Notes: generated from the sequence alone by a model not told the origin. Positions 1 to 9,233 are shown, counted from the first letter of the stretch. The stretch: DNA of 64,000 nucleotides from Acidimicrobiia bacterium (GCA_028285585.1 JANQOU010000002.1:1-64000); one strand, 5' to 3'. Made by a program: numbers and translations.

Positions 1-221
1 GACGAACCTCTGGTGTGCGAGTTGTCCTGCCAAGGGCACGGCTCGTTGGCTAAGTTCGGACGGGATAAGCGCTGAAGGCATCTAAGTGCGAAGCCCACCC
101 AGAGATGAGATTTCCCACCCGTAAGGGTTAAGGCCCCTGGTAGAAGACCAGGTTGATAGGCCGGACGTGTAAGTGCAGTAATGCATTCAGCGGACCGGTA
201 CTAATAGGCCGAGGGCTTGGA
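1..221 (+). rRNA. rrl: 23S ribosomal RNA, 3' end (5' part outside window)
   Basis: Recognisable 23S 3' terminal sequence (ggctaagttcggacgggataagcgctgaaggcatctaagtgcgaagcc ... ggaccggtactaataggccgagggcttgg). Confidence 0.95.
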
Positions 222-300
222 TATAGAACCCAAACAATTGATGTGCTCGCTATGGAGCGCTCGAGGAGCGCAGGCTGACAGCCTTTGACATTCAGAGATT

Positions 301-418
301 TGTCCGGTGGCGAAAGCGGCGGGGCACCACCCGTTCCCATTCCGAACACGGAAGTGAAACCTGCCAGCGCCGATGGTACTTGGGGAGCAGTCCCCCGGGA
401 GAGTAGGTCACCGCCGGG
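301..418 (+). rRNA. rrf: 5S ribosomal RNA
   Basis: tccggtggcgaaagcggcggggcaccacccgttcccattccgaacacggaagtgaaacctgccagcgccgatggtactt...gagagtaggtcaccgccggg; classic 5S core, just after 23S. Confidence 0.95.
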
Positions 419-428
419 CATAAACGTC

Positions 429-460
429 GAAGGGCCGCTGACTAGCGTTGGCGGCCCTTC
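429..460 (+). terminator. rRNA operon terminator hairpin
   Basis: Perfect 10-bp arms GAAGGGCCGC ... GCGGCCCTTC followed by tcttt, just after 5S. Confidence 0.8.
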
Positions 461-486
461 TCTTTGCACTAACCGTAGGAGACCCC

Positions 487-1206
487 GTGGCGAACCGGCG
501 TGACGACAACCAGAGAAAACGGTCCCACGGCAAGAGGGACAAGCCTCGCCCTCATCGCAGTGTCACGTCCGTCCCATCGGGTCAGATGCCCAAGTGGGTC
601 CGGGACGAGATCATCCGGTCGACACCGAAGGATCGGCGTGAGCCGGCGATTCGACACCTGTCCAAAGGGATGGAGTCGTTTGCCGATGAGCGCTATCCGG
701 CCGCAGCAGCTGAGCTTCGGAAAGCCAAGAAGCTCTCGCCTCGCTCGTCCACCGTTCGAGAGCTGCTCGGGTTGGCCGCCTACCGCTCCGGGCAATGGGA
801 GGAGGGTCTGCGTGAGCTCCGCACCTTCCGTCGGATAACCGGGGATCTGATCCACATGCCGGTCGAGATGGACTGTCTTCGGGCTCTCGACCGCTCAGAC
901 GACGTCGTGAAGACTTGGGAGAAGCTCCAGGAGATGGACATCTCGGCGACAATCTCTCACGAGGCGAGAGTTGTCTACGCATCCTTTCTCCTCGATCAGG
1001 GTCGTCCTCGCGATGCCTGGCCGATCATCAAACCGAATCGCCTGATTGCTGCGCCGAGCCCTGGGGAACTGAGACGTTGGTACGTGGCGGCCCGGGTGGC
1101 GCTCGAGGCCGGTGACAAGGACGCCGCACGTCGGCTGGTGGCCGCTCTCGACGAGCAGGAGCCCGATTTCGAAGGCATCGAGGAGCTTCGCCGGGCTCTC
1201 GTCTGA
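487..1206 (+). CDS. Tetratricopeptide-repeat-like protein with basic N-terminus
   Basis: Helical repeat pattern (RYPAAAAELRKAKKLSPRSSTVRELLGLAAYRSGQWEEGLREL); likely GTG start at 487, in frame with ORF 448..1206. Confidence 0.75.
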   Translation: MANRRDDNQRKRSHGKRDKPRPHRSVTSVPSGQMPKWVRDEIIRSTPKDRREPAIRHLSKGMESFADERYPAAAAELRKAKKLSPRSSTVRELLGLAAYRSGQWEEGLRELRTFRRITGDLIHMPVEMDCLRALDRSDDVVKTWEKLQEMDISATISHEARVVYASFLLDQGRPRDAWPIIKPNRLIAAPSPGELRRWYVAARVALEAGDKDAARRLVAALDEQEPDFEGIEELRRALV

Positions 1207-1273
1207 AATCTGTCCCAACCGGCGCCCATCCTCTAACCATCCGCACTTCCCAATCTGTAGGTAGGGGAGAGCA

Positions 1274-1606
1274 ATGGATCTCAATCTCATCGTTCTGTGT
1301 GGCCGGCTTGCGGTCGATGCGGAAGTCAGGGCCTTCGACTCCGGAGCCATGCTGGTCCGGTACTTGGTCACGACGAGAACTGATCATCCGAGGAGAAGGG
1401 TCGACGTCATCCCGGTGACACTGTGGGACCCGTCGGACGAAATCATCAGGCAGCCGGGCATGAAAGGCGAGCGTGTCTGGGTGTGCGGAGCCATCCAGAG
1501 ACGTTTCTGGGAGAGCCCCGATGGTCGCCGCAGCAGAGTCGAGATCGTCGCGGAGCAGGTGGTGCTGCGCGACCTCGACGACCTGGAGCCGGCAGTTCTG
1601 GAGTAG
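1274..1606 (+). CDS. Single-stranded DNA-binding protein family (OB fold, short)
   Basis: MDLNLIVLCGRLAVDAEVR...VRYLVTTRTD...VPVTLWD-like OB-fold pattern. Confidence 0.75.
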   Translation: MDLNLIVLCGRLAVDAEVRAFDSGAMLVRYLVTTRTDHPRRRVDVIPVTLWDPSDEIIRQPGMKGERVWVCGAIQRRFWESPDGRRSRVEIVAEQVVLRDLDDLEPAVLE

Positions 1607-1678
1607 CCAGATTCCGAGTTTGACGCGGGGTCTAGTGTGAGAAGGGTCCCGCCCACATTCGTCACAGGAGGTGTTGTC

Positions 1679-1855
1679 GTGCCCTGGTACTGGTCTGATG
1701 ATCTCGCTCGAGCCCTGGTCGAAATGGATGCGATGGATCCTTCGTCGGCCGGTGCGATGATCGCCGCTCCGGTTGCGATCCGACGCGAGGAAGCCTCTCT
1801 CGACGAGGTCGCCGGTGCAATGGCAGATGACGACGAGTTACCTCAAGCGGCCTGA
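1679..1855 (+). CDS. Small conserved-type protein (58 aa), unknown function
   Basis: GTG at 1679 preceded by aggagg; VPWYWSDDLARALVEMDAMDPSSAGAMIAAPVAIRRE; stop abuts the SURF1 start. Confidence 0.7.
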   Translation: MPWYWSDDLARALVEMDAMDPSSAGAMIAAPVAIRREEASLDEVAGAMADDDELPQAA

Positions 1856-2602
1856 GTGAGTCGCGGCCAGCTCCGATGGGGGTGGGTTGCCGCCTCGGTG
1901 ATTGTTGCGCTGCTCACCGCGCTCTTCGTGTTTCTCGGCCTCTGGCAATTGGACCGTCACGAGGAACGGCAAGCGGCAAACGTCGTGGGGGAGGAGCGCT
2001 ACGAGTCCGGTCCGATCCAACTGTCGGTCCTGACCTCAACGTTCGAGATCGCCGAATTGGAGAACCGGCGCGCCTACGTGGACGGGGCCTACGACGCCGA
2101 CAACGAGGTCTTGATCCGCTCGCAGGTGTATCGGGGTCAGGCTGGGTTCCATGTGATCACACCACTGGTGCGGGAGGACGGAACCGCAGTGCTGGTCAAC
2201 CGGGGCTGGGTGCCGCTGGTCATGAACGAGGTGCCCGTCTCCGAGGCGATGCCTGCACTGTCGTCGGATCGGGTCGAAGGCTGGGTTCATCTCACGGAAG
2301 TCAGGGGCGCTCTAGGGCCCATCGATGCCAACGACGGAAGACTCGTGCACATGAGTCGTGTGGACATCGACAGGATCCAGGCACAGGTCCCGTACCAGCT
2401 GGATCCGGTCTATCTGGTCCGGATCGGCGAGAACGGAGAGCTGCCGGAACCCCTGGCTGAGCCGGTGTTCGACGACGAAGGCGCTCATTTCTCGTATGCG
2501 TTCCAGTGGTTTAGCTTCGCGCTGGTCCTGGTGGTCGGGTTCGTCTTGTTGATGAGACGGCGGCTCAGTCGACGATTGCACTCGAGGGGAGTGGCCGCGT
2601 GA
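1856..2602 (+). CDS. SURF1 family cytochrome oxidase biogenesis protein
   Basis: N-terminal TM plus FLGLWQLDRHEERQA, VLVNRGWVP, C-terminal HFSYAFQWFSFALVLVVGF. Confidence 0.9.
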   Translation: MSRGQLRWGWVAASVIVALLTALFVFLGLWQLDRHEERQAANVVGEERYESGPIQLSVLTSTFEIAELENRRAYVDGAYDADNEVLIRSQVYRGQAGFHVITPLVREDGTAVLVNRGWVPLVMNEVPVSEAMPALSSDRVEGWVHLTEVRGALGPIDANDGRLVHMSRVDIDRIQAQVPYQLDPVYLVRIGENGELPEPLAEPVFDDEGAHFSYAFQWFSFALVLVVGFVLLMRRRLSRRLHSRGVAA

Positions 2603-3189
2603 CCGCCCGTCGAGGAACAATGTTGGTGGTCGGAGTTGCGCTGGCCCTCATGGTCTCGAGTTGTGAAGGGACACAACAAGAGGGCATCGAGGGGGTACTG
2701 CTGGACGGTACCCCCTTTGTGCTATTCGCACCGGGTCTGGCGTCCGAGGATGCGAGACCAGATGGCCTGGTCGTTTTGGATCCCCCCGGTACGGAACCGA
2801 GGGTGGTGGGTGTGCACCTGTTCGATCGAATCAGGTCTGATAGTCCAAGTGCGAGGGCCCTAGCTGTGTTCTCCGACTCGTGGAAGCTCGAGATTGACGT
2901 ATATCCCGAAGTCGAAGCAGAGATGCAGGCGAACGGATGGGATCTGGGAGAGCTGCTGGACATGCGAGATGAACGAGGACTCCCGGTAGTCACTGTCGAC
3001 GCTCCTCTTAGGCTCGCATTGCCTGAGGAAGCACCTCGTCAGGTCGAGGTGCAATACGGCCCCCTCGCTGTCCGGCGAGGCTGCGATCCGGATCGGGCGG
3101 CCCTTTGTTCTGACGACCGTCGTCTGCAAGTCGTGTTGGTCGAGAGGTCAGAATACGACGCGAGTGAGGTCCGCATCGAGAGTGGTTGA
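2599..3189 (+). CDS. Hypothetical lipoprotein
   Basis: MTARRGTMLVVGVALALMVSSCEG lipobox-like N-terminus; overlaps SURF1 stop by 4 nt. Confidence 0.65.
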   Translation: MTARRGTMLVVGVALALMVSSCEGTQQEGIEGVLLDGTPFVLFAPGLASEDARPDGLVVLDPPGTEPRVVGVHLFDRIRSDSPSARALAVFSDSWKLEIDVYPEVEAEMQANGWDLGELLDMRDERGLPVVTVDAPLRLALPEEAPRQVEVQYGPLAVRRGCDPDRAALCSDDRRLQVVLVERSEYDASEVRIESG

Positions 3190-3299
3190 GAACCTGCTCC
3201 ATAAACATGTGTTCTGATCGCGCCAAGTTGCCAGTCGAAAGACAACGCTGCTTCTCGTGGAGATCGACCTGCTCCAGCCCCCAACTGTGCGTTGAGTCG

Positions 3300-3797
3300 T
3301 TACACGGGCTCGGGCGGTTCCTTGGCCAAGTTCTCGACCACTTCAAACCCGTCGAGACCCACTAGCTGGGCCGGATCGAGCTTGATCTTGGCGCTGCGAG
3401 ACCCGGCACCGACAATGACCCACTCATGGTCCATCACCCGACTGTCGACCCAAACCGGCAGCTGCTCGGGCAGGCCGAAGATGGTGACGCCACCGATCTC
3501 TTGTCCTGTCAGCTCCATGGTCAACTCGGCGGGGGCAAAACTGACCTTCCTCACACCGAGTCGCTGCCGCACGGTTCCGTTGACATCGAGCCGTGTGTGG
3601 GCAAGCACCACGCACACCGCGTTGTGCCCTTCAGGCTTTCGTGACGCGACGAGGATGGCGTTGGCCGACTGTTCCAACGGCACGCCGTACGCCTCGCAGA
3701 ACTGTGCTGTGTCGGCAAGCGCCGGATCACAGGGCAGCACCTCGTATTCGAGTCCGAGTGCGTCCATTTCCGAGATCACGGCGGGGCTGGCGGTCAT
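3300..3797 (-). CDS. YbaK/EbsC-family aminoacyl-tRNA deacylase
   Basis: GLEYEVLPCDPALADTAQFCEAYGVPLEQSANAILV...RQRLGVRKVSFA...TGQEIGGVTIFGLP. Confidence 0.88.
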   Translation of the reverse strand: MTASPAVISEMDALGLEYEVLPCDPALADTAQFCEAYGVPLEQSANAILVASRKPEGHNAVCVVLAHTRLDVNGTVRQRLGVRKVSFAPAELTMELTGQEIGGVTIFGLPEQLPVWVDSRVMDHEWVIVGAGSRSAKIKLDPAQLVGLDGFEVVENLAKEPPEPV

Positions 3798-3874
3798 GGG
3801 GCGAGTCTAAGAACACCAGTTCACCCGTTGGAAATGGACCTGGCTGGGCGAGCCCGCCCAGGTAGGTTCGACAC

Positions 3875-4651
3875 ATGACAGACCGGGTCAACCGATTCAA
3901 CGACGACTTCGTCGACTGGGAGGCGACAAGCTACGGCGAGGCCTGGGCACCCTATTACGACGAGATCTTCGACGTCATCGAGGACGCAACGATCGAGTTG
4001 CTCGCTGGGCTGGCCGGCAACCCGCCGAGGGCTTTGGAGCTTGCGGTGGGCACCGGAAGGGTTGCGCTGCCTCTCGCTCGGGCCGGTGTGGCGGTCACAG
4101 GTGTCGACAACTCCCCGGAGATGCTGGCCAAGCTCGCGGCGAAGGATGGGGCGTCGGCAATCGAAGCGGTGGTAGGGGACATGGCCGACGTGCCGGTGGC
4201 GGGGGAGTACCCGCTGATCTATCTCCCGTTCAACACGCTGTTCGCATTGCTGTCACAGGAGAGGCAGGTGGAGCTGTTCGGGAACGTCGCTGTCCACCTC
4301 GAGCCTGGCGGGCGATTTGTCCTCGACTGCTTTGTTCCGGATCTGAAGAGGTTCGACCAGGCCAACACCCGGATGGGTGTGTCCTCCATCAAGTCGGCGA
4401 CCGAGCACGCCTACGAGATGTCGATCCACCATCCCGTCACCCAGACGATCACTAGCCATCTGGTGCGACGACAGTCGAGCGGCGAGACGCTGGTTCTTCC
4501 GGTCGCGGTCAGATACGCCTACCCATCTGAGATCGATCTGATGGCGAAGTTGGCCGGCCTCGAACTCGAGAACAGGTGGGGCTGGTACGACCGGCGACCG
4601 TTCAATGACCGCTCCGGCCAACACGTGTCTGTCTATCGCAAGCCCGGATAG
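3875..4651 (+). CDS. Class I SAM-dependent methyltransferase
   Basis: ALELAVGTGRVALPLARAGVAVTGVDNSPEMLAKL. Confidence 0.88.
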   Translation: MTDRVNRFNDDFVDWEATSYGEAWAPYYDEIFDVIEDATIELLAGLAGNPPRALELAVGTGRVALPLARAGVAVTGVDNSPEMLAKLAAKDGASAIEAVVGDMADVPVAGEYPLIYLPFNTLFALLSQERQVELFGNVAVHLEPGGRFVLDCFVPDLKRFDQANTRMGVSSIKSATEHAYEMSIHHPVTQTITSHLVRRQSSGETLVLPVAVRYAYPSEIDLMAKLAGLELENRWGWYDRRPFNDRSGQHVSVYRKPG

Positions 4652-4652
4652 A

Positions 4653-4678
4653 GAAACGCCCCCGTACGGGGGCGTTTC
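4653..4678 (+). terminator. Rho-independent terminator, probably bidirectional
   Basis: Perfect palindrome GAAACGCCCCCGTACGGGGGCGTTTC between convergent genes. Confidence 0.85.
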
Positions 4679-4698
4679 AATCAAGGAACCGGTCTCAG

Positions 4699-5097
4699 TT
4701 ATGCGGGCTCGTGCTCGTGAGCTTCCTCGTGATCGTGGTCGTTCTGAGCGGCCATCTGCGCCCGCACGTCGTCCATGTCGATCGCCTTCACCTGCCCGAC
4801 GAGGTCTCTGAAGGCCGGCTCGGGCAATGCCCCAGGCTGGGCATACAGCACGATCTGGTCTCGGAAGACCATGAGTGTGGGGATCGACCGGATCCCGAAC
4901 TGCATCGCCAACTCCTGCTGGTCTTCGGTGTCGACCTTGGCGAACACGATGTCTTCATGCTCCTCGGAGACCGACTCGAAGGTGGGTGCGAACATCCGAC
5001 AAGGGCCGCACCACTCAGCCCAGAAGTCAACGATCACCGTGTCGTTGTCCTGGACGGTCTGATCGAATGTCTCTTTGGTCAATGCCACTGTTGCCAT
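4699..5097 (-). CDS. trxA: Thioredoxin with acidic, His-rich C-terminal tail
   Basis: VIVDFWAEWCGPCRMFAPTFESV active site; start reassigned to MATVALTKETF. Confidence 0.9.
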   Translation of the reverse strand: MATVALTKETFDQTVQDNDTVIVDFWAEWCGPCRMFAPTFESVSEEHEDIVFAKVDTEDQQELAMQFGIRSIPTLMVFRDQIVLYAQPGALPEPAFRDLVGQVKAIDMDDVRAQMAAQNDHDHEEAHEHEPA

Positions 5098-5217
5098 GTC
5101 GAAACCTCTCGTGAATTGGTGTTCATGCTTGAGAACACGGGTCTTGCACCAGGTTATTCCAGGTGCGGGCCAGGGTGTTGCCGACTCGGGCCCGGAATGT
5201 AAGGTTTCGACAGAGCG

Positions 5218-5397
5218 ATGCGTCAACAAGTCCTGAACGGTGCTGGTTGGCTGGTGTGCTTGGAGTGTGGGAATCGCTTCCAGCCCAGCCGCAAGACCCA
5301 GAAGTGGTGCTCGACGGCCTGCCAGACTGCCTCCATGCGCTGGCAGCGCGATCAGATCCAGAACGGCTGGCTGCGAGCCAGGTGGTTCCTCCGCTGA
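5218..5397 (+). CDS. Small CxxC...CxxxC zinc-finger-like protein (59 aa), not in the ORF track
   Basis: MRQQVLNGAGWLVCLECGNRFQPSRKTQKWCSTACQTASMRWQRDQIQNGWLRARWFLR; continuous reading frame with treble-clef-like Cys spacing. Confidence 0.65.
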   Translation: MRQQVLNGAGWLVCLECGNRFQPSRKTQKWCSTACQTASMRWQRDQIQNGWLRARWFLR

Positions 5398-5412
5398 AGC
5401 CGGCTGGAGGCC

Positions 5413-6534
5413 CTACCCGGCGGTCAACTCGTCGAAGCCGGTGCCCAGGCGATTCAACCCTTCGCGCAGGTAATCGGTCTGTTCGCCGATGCCGAGCCGG
5501 ATATACCCGTCCATCCCGTAGACGTCACCGGGCAGAACGAGGAGGTCTTTGTTCTCCCGGAGCCAGGTCGACAGCTTCGTCGAGTTGATTTCGTCGTTGT
5601 ATCGGAGAAAGCACATTCCCCCTGCAGCCGGCGGCACGAAGTGAAACTGCCCCGGTCGGGTGGCCGCCCAGTCCGTGAGGATGCCGAGGTTCTCGCTGAG
5701 CAGCTCTCGGTTGCGTTGCAGGATCGCCGACCGGCGATCGGGCCGGAGCACCACCGAAGCAAGGTATTCACTCACGGTGCTTGTTGTGATGGTCGTGTAG
5801 TCGTTCCGCGCCCAAGCGTCGTCGATGAGCTTGGTCGGCCCAGCCAGCCAGCCAATCCGAAGACCAGGGTGGGCTAGCGCCTTGGAGAGGCCTGAAGCCA
5901 CGATGGCGCCGGCGTCGAGGTCGCGGAAGCTGGGGCCTTCGATCCCGTCGAGCTCCACGCCTTTGTAGACCTCGTCGGCGTAGACGGTGGCACCCACGGA
6001 GTGGGCTATCGAAAGGATCTCGCCCATGGCTTCCTCGCCGAGAACGGCACCGGTGGGGTTGTTGGGATTGCAGACGATGACAAGCTTGGTGTTGGGTCTG
6101 ACGGCAGACCGCAACTCGTCGAGGTCGGGCACCCACCCCTCGCCTTCGACCAGGTTGAACCCGGACACCTCCACACCCAGCGACCTGGCGATGCCCCAGA
6201 TCTGCATGTAGTTGGGCAGCATCAGCGCAACGTGGTCGCCAGGCTCGAGGAGTGTCCACATAGCGAGGAAGTTGGCCTCGGCGCTTCCCGTGGTGACGAG
6301 GACGTTCTCTGGGCCCGTGTTGAGCGGGTAGTAATCACTGATTTGCGATCGGAGTTGCGGGTTGCCGTTGGTCCACCCATACCCGTGGCGCAGATCGAGC
6401 ATCTCTTCTATCTCTTCGGGGCTGAGCAGCTCCCGCGTTGTGTAGGGATGCACCCCGCTCTCAGTGAGATTGATCTCGACTTCGTTCTCCCATAGTGACT
6501 GGAGACGTTCGAGCTCGAAGATCTCAATTTCCAC
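5413..6534 (-). CDS. Class I/II PLP-dependent aminotransferase
   Basis: VIVCNPNNPTGAVLGEEAM, YADEVYKGVEL, ASGLSKALAHPGLRIGWLAGP. Confidence 0.9.
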   Translation of the reverse strand: MEIEIFELERLQSLWENEVEINLTESGVHPYTTRELLSPEEIEEMLDLRHGYGWTNGNPQLRSQISDYYPLNTGPENVLVTTGSAEANFLAMWTLLEPGDHVALMLPNYMQIWGIARSLGVEVSGFNLVEGEGWVPDLDELRSAVRPNTKLVIVCNPNNPTGAVLGEEAMGEILSIAHSVGATVYADEVYKGVELDGIEGPSFRDLDAGAIVASGLSKALAHPGLRIGWLAGPTKLIDDAWARNDYTTITTSTVSEYLASVVLRPDRRSAILQRNRELLSENLGILTDWAATRPGQFHFVPPAAGGMCFLRYNDEINSTKLSTWLRENKDLLVLPGDVYGMDGYIRLGIGEQTDYLREGLNRLGTGFDELTAG

Positions 6535-6566
6535 CTGTGACTCCTAGATTCTTCACCGACGCCATC

Positions 6567-7583
6567 ATGACAGACCAGCCAGCCACAGGAGCCCACCCAA
6601 CGATGCCGACGACTGTCGACCTGGCCGCGGTCGAGGCGGCCCGGGAACGCATCAAATCACTCTGCGTGGTCACGCCGGCGCGGCGATCCGTGGATCTGTC
6701 GGCGGAGATCGGAACCGACGTCTGGCTGAAACTCGAGTCGATGCAACCGTCGCGCGCCTTCAAGCTGAGAGGTGCCGCGAATGCGATTCTGAGCCTGGCC
6801 GATCCGCAAGAGACCGGTGTGATCACCCAATCGAGTGGCAACCATGGCCGAGCAGTGGCCTATGTGGCTGCACAACTGGGCATCCCCGCCGTCATCTGTC
6901 TTTCTCGGCGAACACCCAACGAGAAGGTTGAGGCAGTGCGCCGACTTGGAGCGGAGGTGATCGTCGACGGTGAAGATCAGATGGCAGCGTCGGCTGTCGC
7001 CGACCGCATAGCCGAGGAGCGCGGCATGGTGTTCATACCGCCGTTCGATCACCCAGATGTCATCGCGGGCCAAGGGACGATCGGCTTGGAGCTGATCGAG
7101 CAATGTCCTGGGCTTTCAACGATCGTCGTCCCCCTCAGCGGGGGAGGGCTGGCTAGCGGGGTTGCCATGGCAGCCAAGTCGGTTCGGCCCGACCTACGTG
7201 TGATCGGCGTCAGTCAGGATCACGGCGCGGCGATGCACGACAGCATCGAGTCCGGACATGTCGTCGAAGTCGAAGAACGGCCGAGCTGGGCTGATGCTCT
7301 GGTTGGAGGACTGCCGACAGACAACACCTGGACGCTCGCCATGTGTCAGGAGTGGTTGGATGCCGTTGTGCTGGTCTCCGAGGACGAAATCGCCGATGCG
7401 ATGGTCTATGCCTTCAACACCGAGCATCTCGTCTTGGAAGGGGGCGCGGCAGTCGGGATCAGCTACCTCTTGTCTGACCCGGCTGAGAAATGGGGGAGTG
7501 GTGTTGCTGTGATCTGCACTGGCGACAACATCGCTACCTCTCGCCTGCTGGAGCTTGTCGCTGAGCGGCGCGCGAGGATGTAG
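6567..7583 (+). CDS. Threonine/serine dehydratase family, EutB-like
   Basis: WLKLESMQPSRAFKLRGAANA, TQSSGNHGRAVAYVA, VPLSGGGLASGVA; start taken at MTDQPAT. Confidence 0.85.
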   Translation: MTDQPATGAHPTMPTTVDLAAVEAARERIKSLCVVTPARRSVDLSAEIGTDVWLKLESMQPSRAFKLRGAANAILSLADPQETGVITQSSGNHGRAVAYVAAQLGIPAVICLSRRTPNEKVEAVRRLGAEVIVDGEDQMAASAVADRIAEERGMVFIPPFDHPDVIAGQGTIGLELIEQCPGLSTIVVPLSGGGLASGVAMAAKSVRPDLRVIGVSQDHGAAMHDSIESGHVVEVEERPSWADALVGGLPTDNTWTLAMCQEWLDAVVLVSEDEIADAMVYAFNTEHLVLEGGAAVGISYLLSDPAEKWGSGVAVICTGDNIATSRLLELVAERRARM

Positions 7584-7585
7584 GG

Positions 7586-8542
7586 ATGACTCCGCTCGTT
7601 GTAACGGAAGAGCAGCTCCGGTCAGCCGTACGCATGGATGCCGACGCCCTGGCTGTTGTTGAGGACGCCTTCACCTGGCTGGCCCAAGGCAAGGTCACCA
7701 TGCCACCAGTGCTGCATGTGGATGTTGAGGCGGGCCCGGGTGAGGTGGACATCAAGACCGCATACGTGGACGGTCTCACCAGTTTCGCGGTCAAGGTTGC
7801 GTCCGGGTTCTTCGGCAACGCGAAGCTCGGCCTGCCCACGGGGTCGGGCATGATGATCGTGCTCAGCGCCGAGACCGGCTTCTGTGAGGCTGTCCTGCTC
7901 GACAACGGGTATCTGACTGATCTCCGCACAGCACTCGCCGGCGCCGTGGCTGCGAAGCACCTTGCCCCGGACGCCGTCGACGCTGTCGGCGTGATTGGTG
8001 CCGGTGTTCAGGCCAGATATCAGGTGGAGGCATTGCAGCTGGTGCGTGACTTCAACTCAGTCAACGTGTTTGCGCGAAACCGCAGCCAGGCGGAGGAGTA
8101 CGCGACTGACATGCGGGATCGTCTCGAGAAACCGGTTGTGGTGTCAGAGACTCCGGCGGCACTGCTGGCGGCCTCGCAGCTCGTGGTTACAACGACGCCA
8201 GCCCGGGAGCCGGTACTTCGGAGCGATTGGATTCATCCCGGCTTGCACATAACGGCGATGGGCTCGGACCACCCTGCGAAACGGGAGCTGGATCCGCAGA
8301 TCCTGTCCAGTGCCGATGTTCTGGTGGCCGACAGGCTCAGCCAGTCGGTTCGTATCGGTGAGTTGCGCGACGCCGATGACTCGGTCACGTCGAGAGCCCT
8401 CGAGCTAGGAGAGATAACCAGTGGCGCCGAGCCTGGGAGGACCGATCCGGAGCAGGTGACCGTTTGTGACCTGACCGGCCTCGGTGTCCAAGACACAGCC
8501 ATCGCCACGTACGCCTTGAGCCGCCTCGAGGAGAGGCGCTGA
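7586..8542 (+). CDS. Ornithine cyclodeaminase / mu-crystallin family (EutC/LhpI-like)
   Basis: VGVIGAGVQARYQVEAL, LRTALAGAVAAKHLAPDAV, HITAMGSDHPAKRELDP. Confidence 0.88.
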   Translation: MTPLVVTEEQLRSAVRMDADALAVVEDAFTWLAQGKVTMPPVLHVDVEAGPGEVDIKTAYVDGLTSFAVKVASGFFGNAKLGLPTGSGMMIVLSAETGFCEAVLLDNGYLTDLRTALAGAVAAKHLAPDAVDAVGVIGAGVQARYQVEALQLVRDFNSVNVFARNRSQAEEYATDMRDRLEKPVVVSETPAALLAASQLVVTTTPAREPVLRSDWIHPGLHITAMGSDHPAKRELDPQILSSADVLVADRLSQSVRIGELRDADDSVTSRALELGEITSGAEPGRTDPEQVTVCDLTGLGVQDTAIATYALSRLEERR

Positions 8543-8589
8543 ATCAGAGTTTAGGCCGTCGATACAGCGTCCGTCGTAGCGTCCTGCTC

Positions 8590-8925
8590 ATGATCCGGAT
8601 AGTGGCGTTTGCGTTGCTGTTGGCCGCCTGCACGAGCACTCCGGTGGAAGCAGGTGATACCTCGACGACCACGGAGCGGTTCAGAGTCGACGTCGCCAGC
8701 GACGTATGGACCGGTGAGGTCGAATGGGATCTCGTCGAGCGATGTGCGCTCCGTGGGTTGAGCGACTGCGCCAACCTGGTCGTCTCTCTTCGCGATGCTG
8801 ACTGCACGGTGGAAGGTGCCATCCGGTACCTGGAAGGCATGGGCATGGCCGATGTCCGTTCCGACGTTGTCGAGGGCCTTCATGAGACAGGAGACTGCCC
8901 AGGCCTCGCTCCCTTTGTCCCATAA
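8590..8925 (+). CDS. Hypothetical lipoprotein
   Basis: MIRIVAFALLLAACTSTPVEAG lipobox. Confidence 0.6.
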   Translation: MIRIVAFALLLAACTSTPVEAGDTSTTTERFRVDVASDVWTGEVEWDLVERCALRGLSDCANLVVSLRDADCTVEGAIRYLEGMGMADVRSDVVEGLHETGDCPGLAPFVP

Positions 8926-9014
8926 TCGACGTTATGTCAAGTTACAATGTGAGCGAGATAGGCGCACGCACTCGGCTCATAGCGGTGAGACGATGGCTCT
9001 ACTGCTCAAGTAAC

Positions 9015-9233
9015 TCAGGGCGTTGAGGTTCGACGGGCTTTCTGCCGCGTAGCTCTTGTGCTTGCTCCCACGTCGTCGAGATTCTCGGCCATGTACAACA
9101 GAGTGTCTACGTGCTCGGTCTCTTCCTCCCAGACAACGAGTTCCCGTTGATAGTTGTCTATGGCTGTCGAATAGGCCGACTTGGCTCGCATCTTCTTCAA
9201 GAAGCCCATGTTGATCCTTTCCCCGTTGAGCAT
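9015..9233 (-). CDS. Hypothetical short protein, possibly truncated
   Basis: MGFLKKMRAKSAYSTAIDNYQRELVVWEEETEHVDTLL; ORF only, start uncertain. Confidence 0.45.
   Translation of the reverse strand: MLNGERINMGFLKKMRAKSAYSTAIDNYQRELVVWEEETEHVDTLLYMAENLDDVGASTRATRQKARRTSTP

Noticed and set aside
128-469. ORFs (e.g. minus 128..469, plus 285..503) across the rRNA region
   Set aside because: They lie on 23S/5S rRNA and the terminator; spurious.
469-1387. Numerous antisense/alternative-frame ORFs throughout the track (e.g. 469..855 minus, 895..1371 minus, 14240..15262 minus, 60916..62067 plus)
   Set aside because: High-GC shadow ORFs with Arg/Ser/Pro/Gly-rich low-complexity translations opposite genes with clear family motifs.
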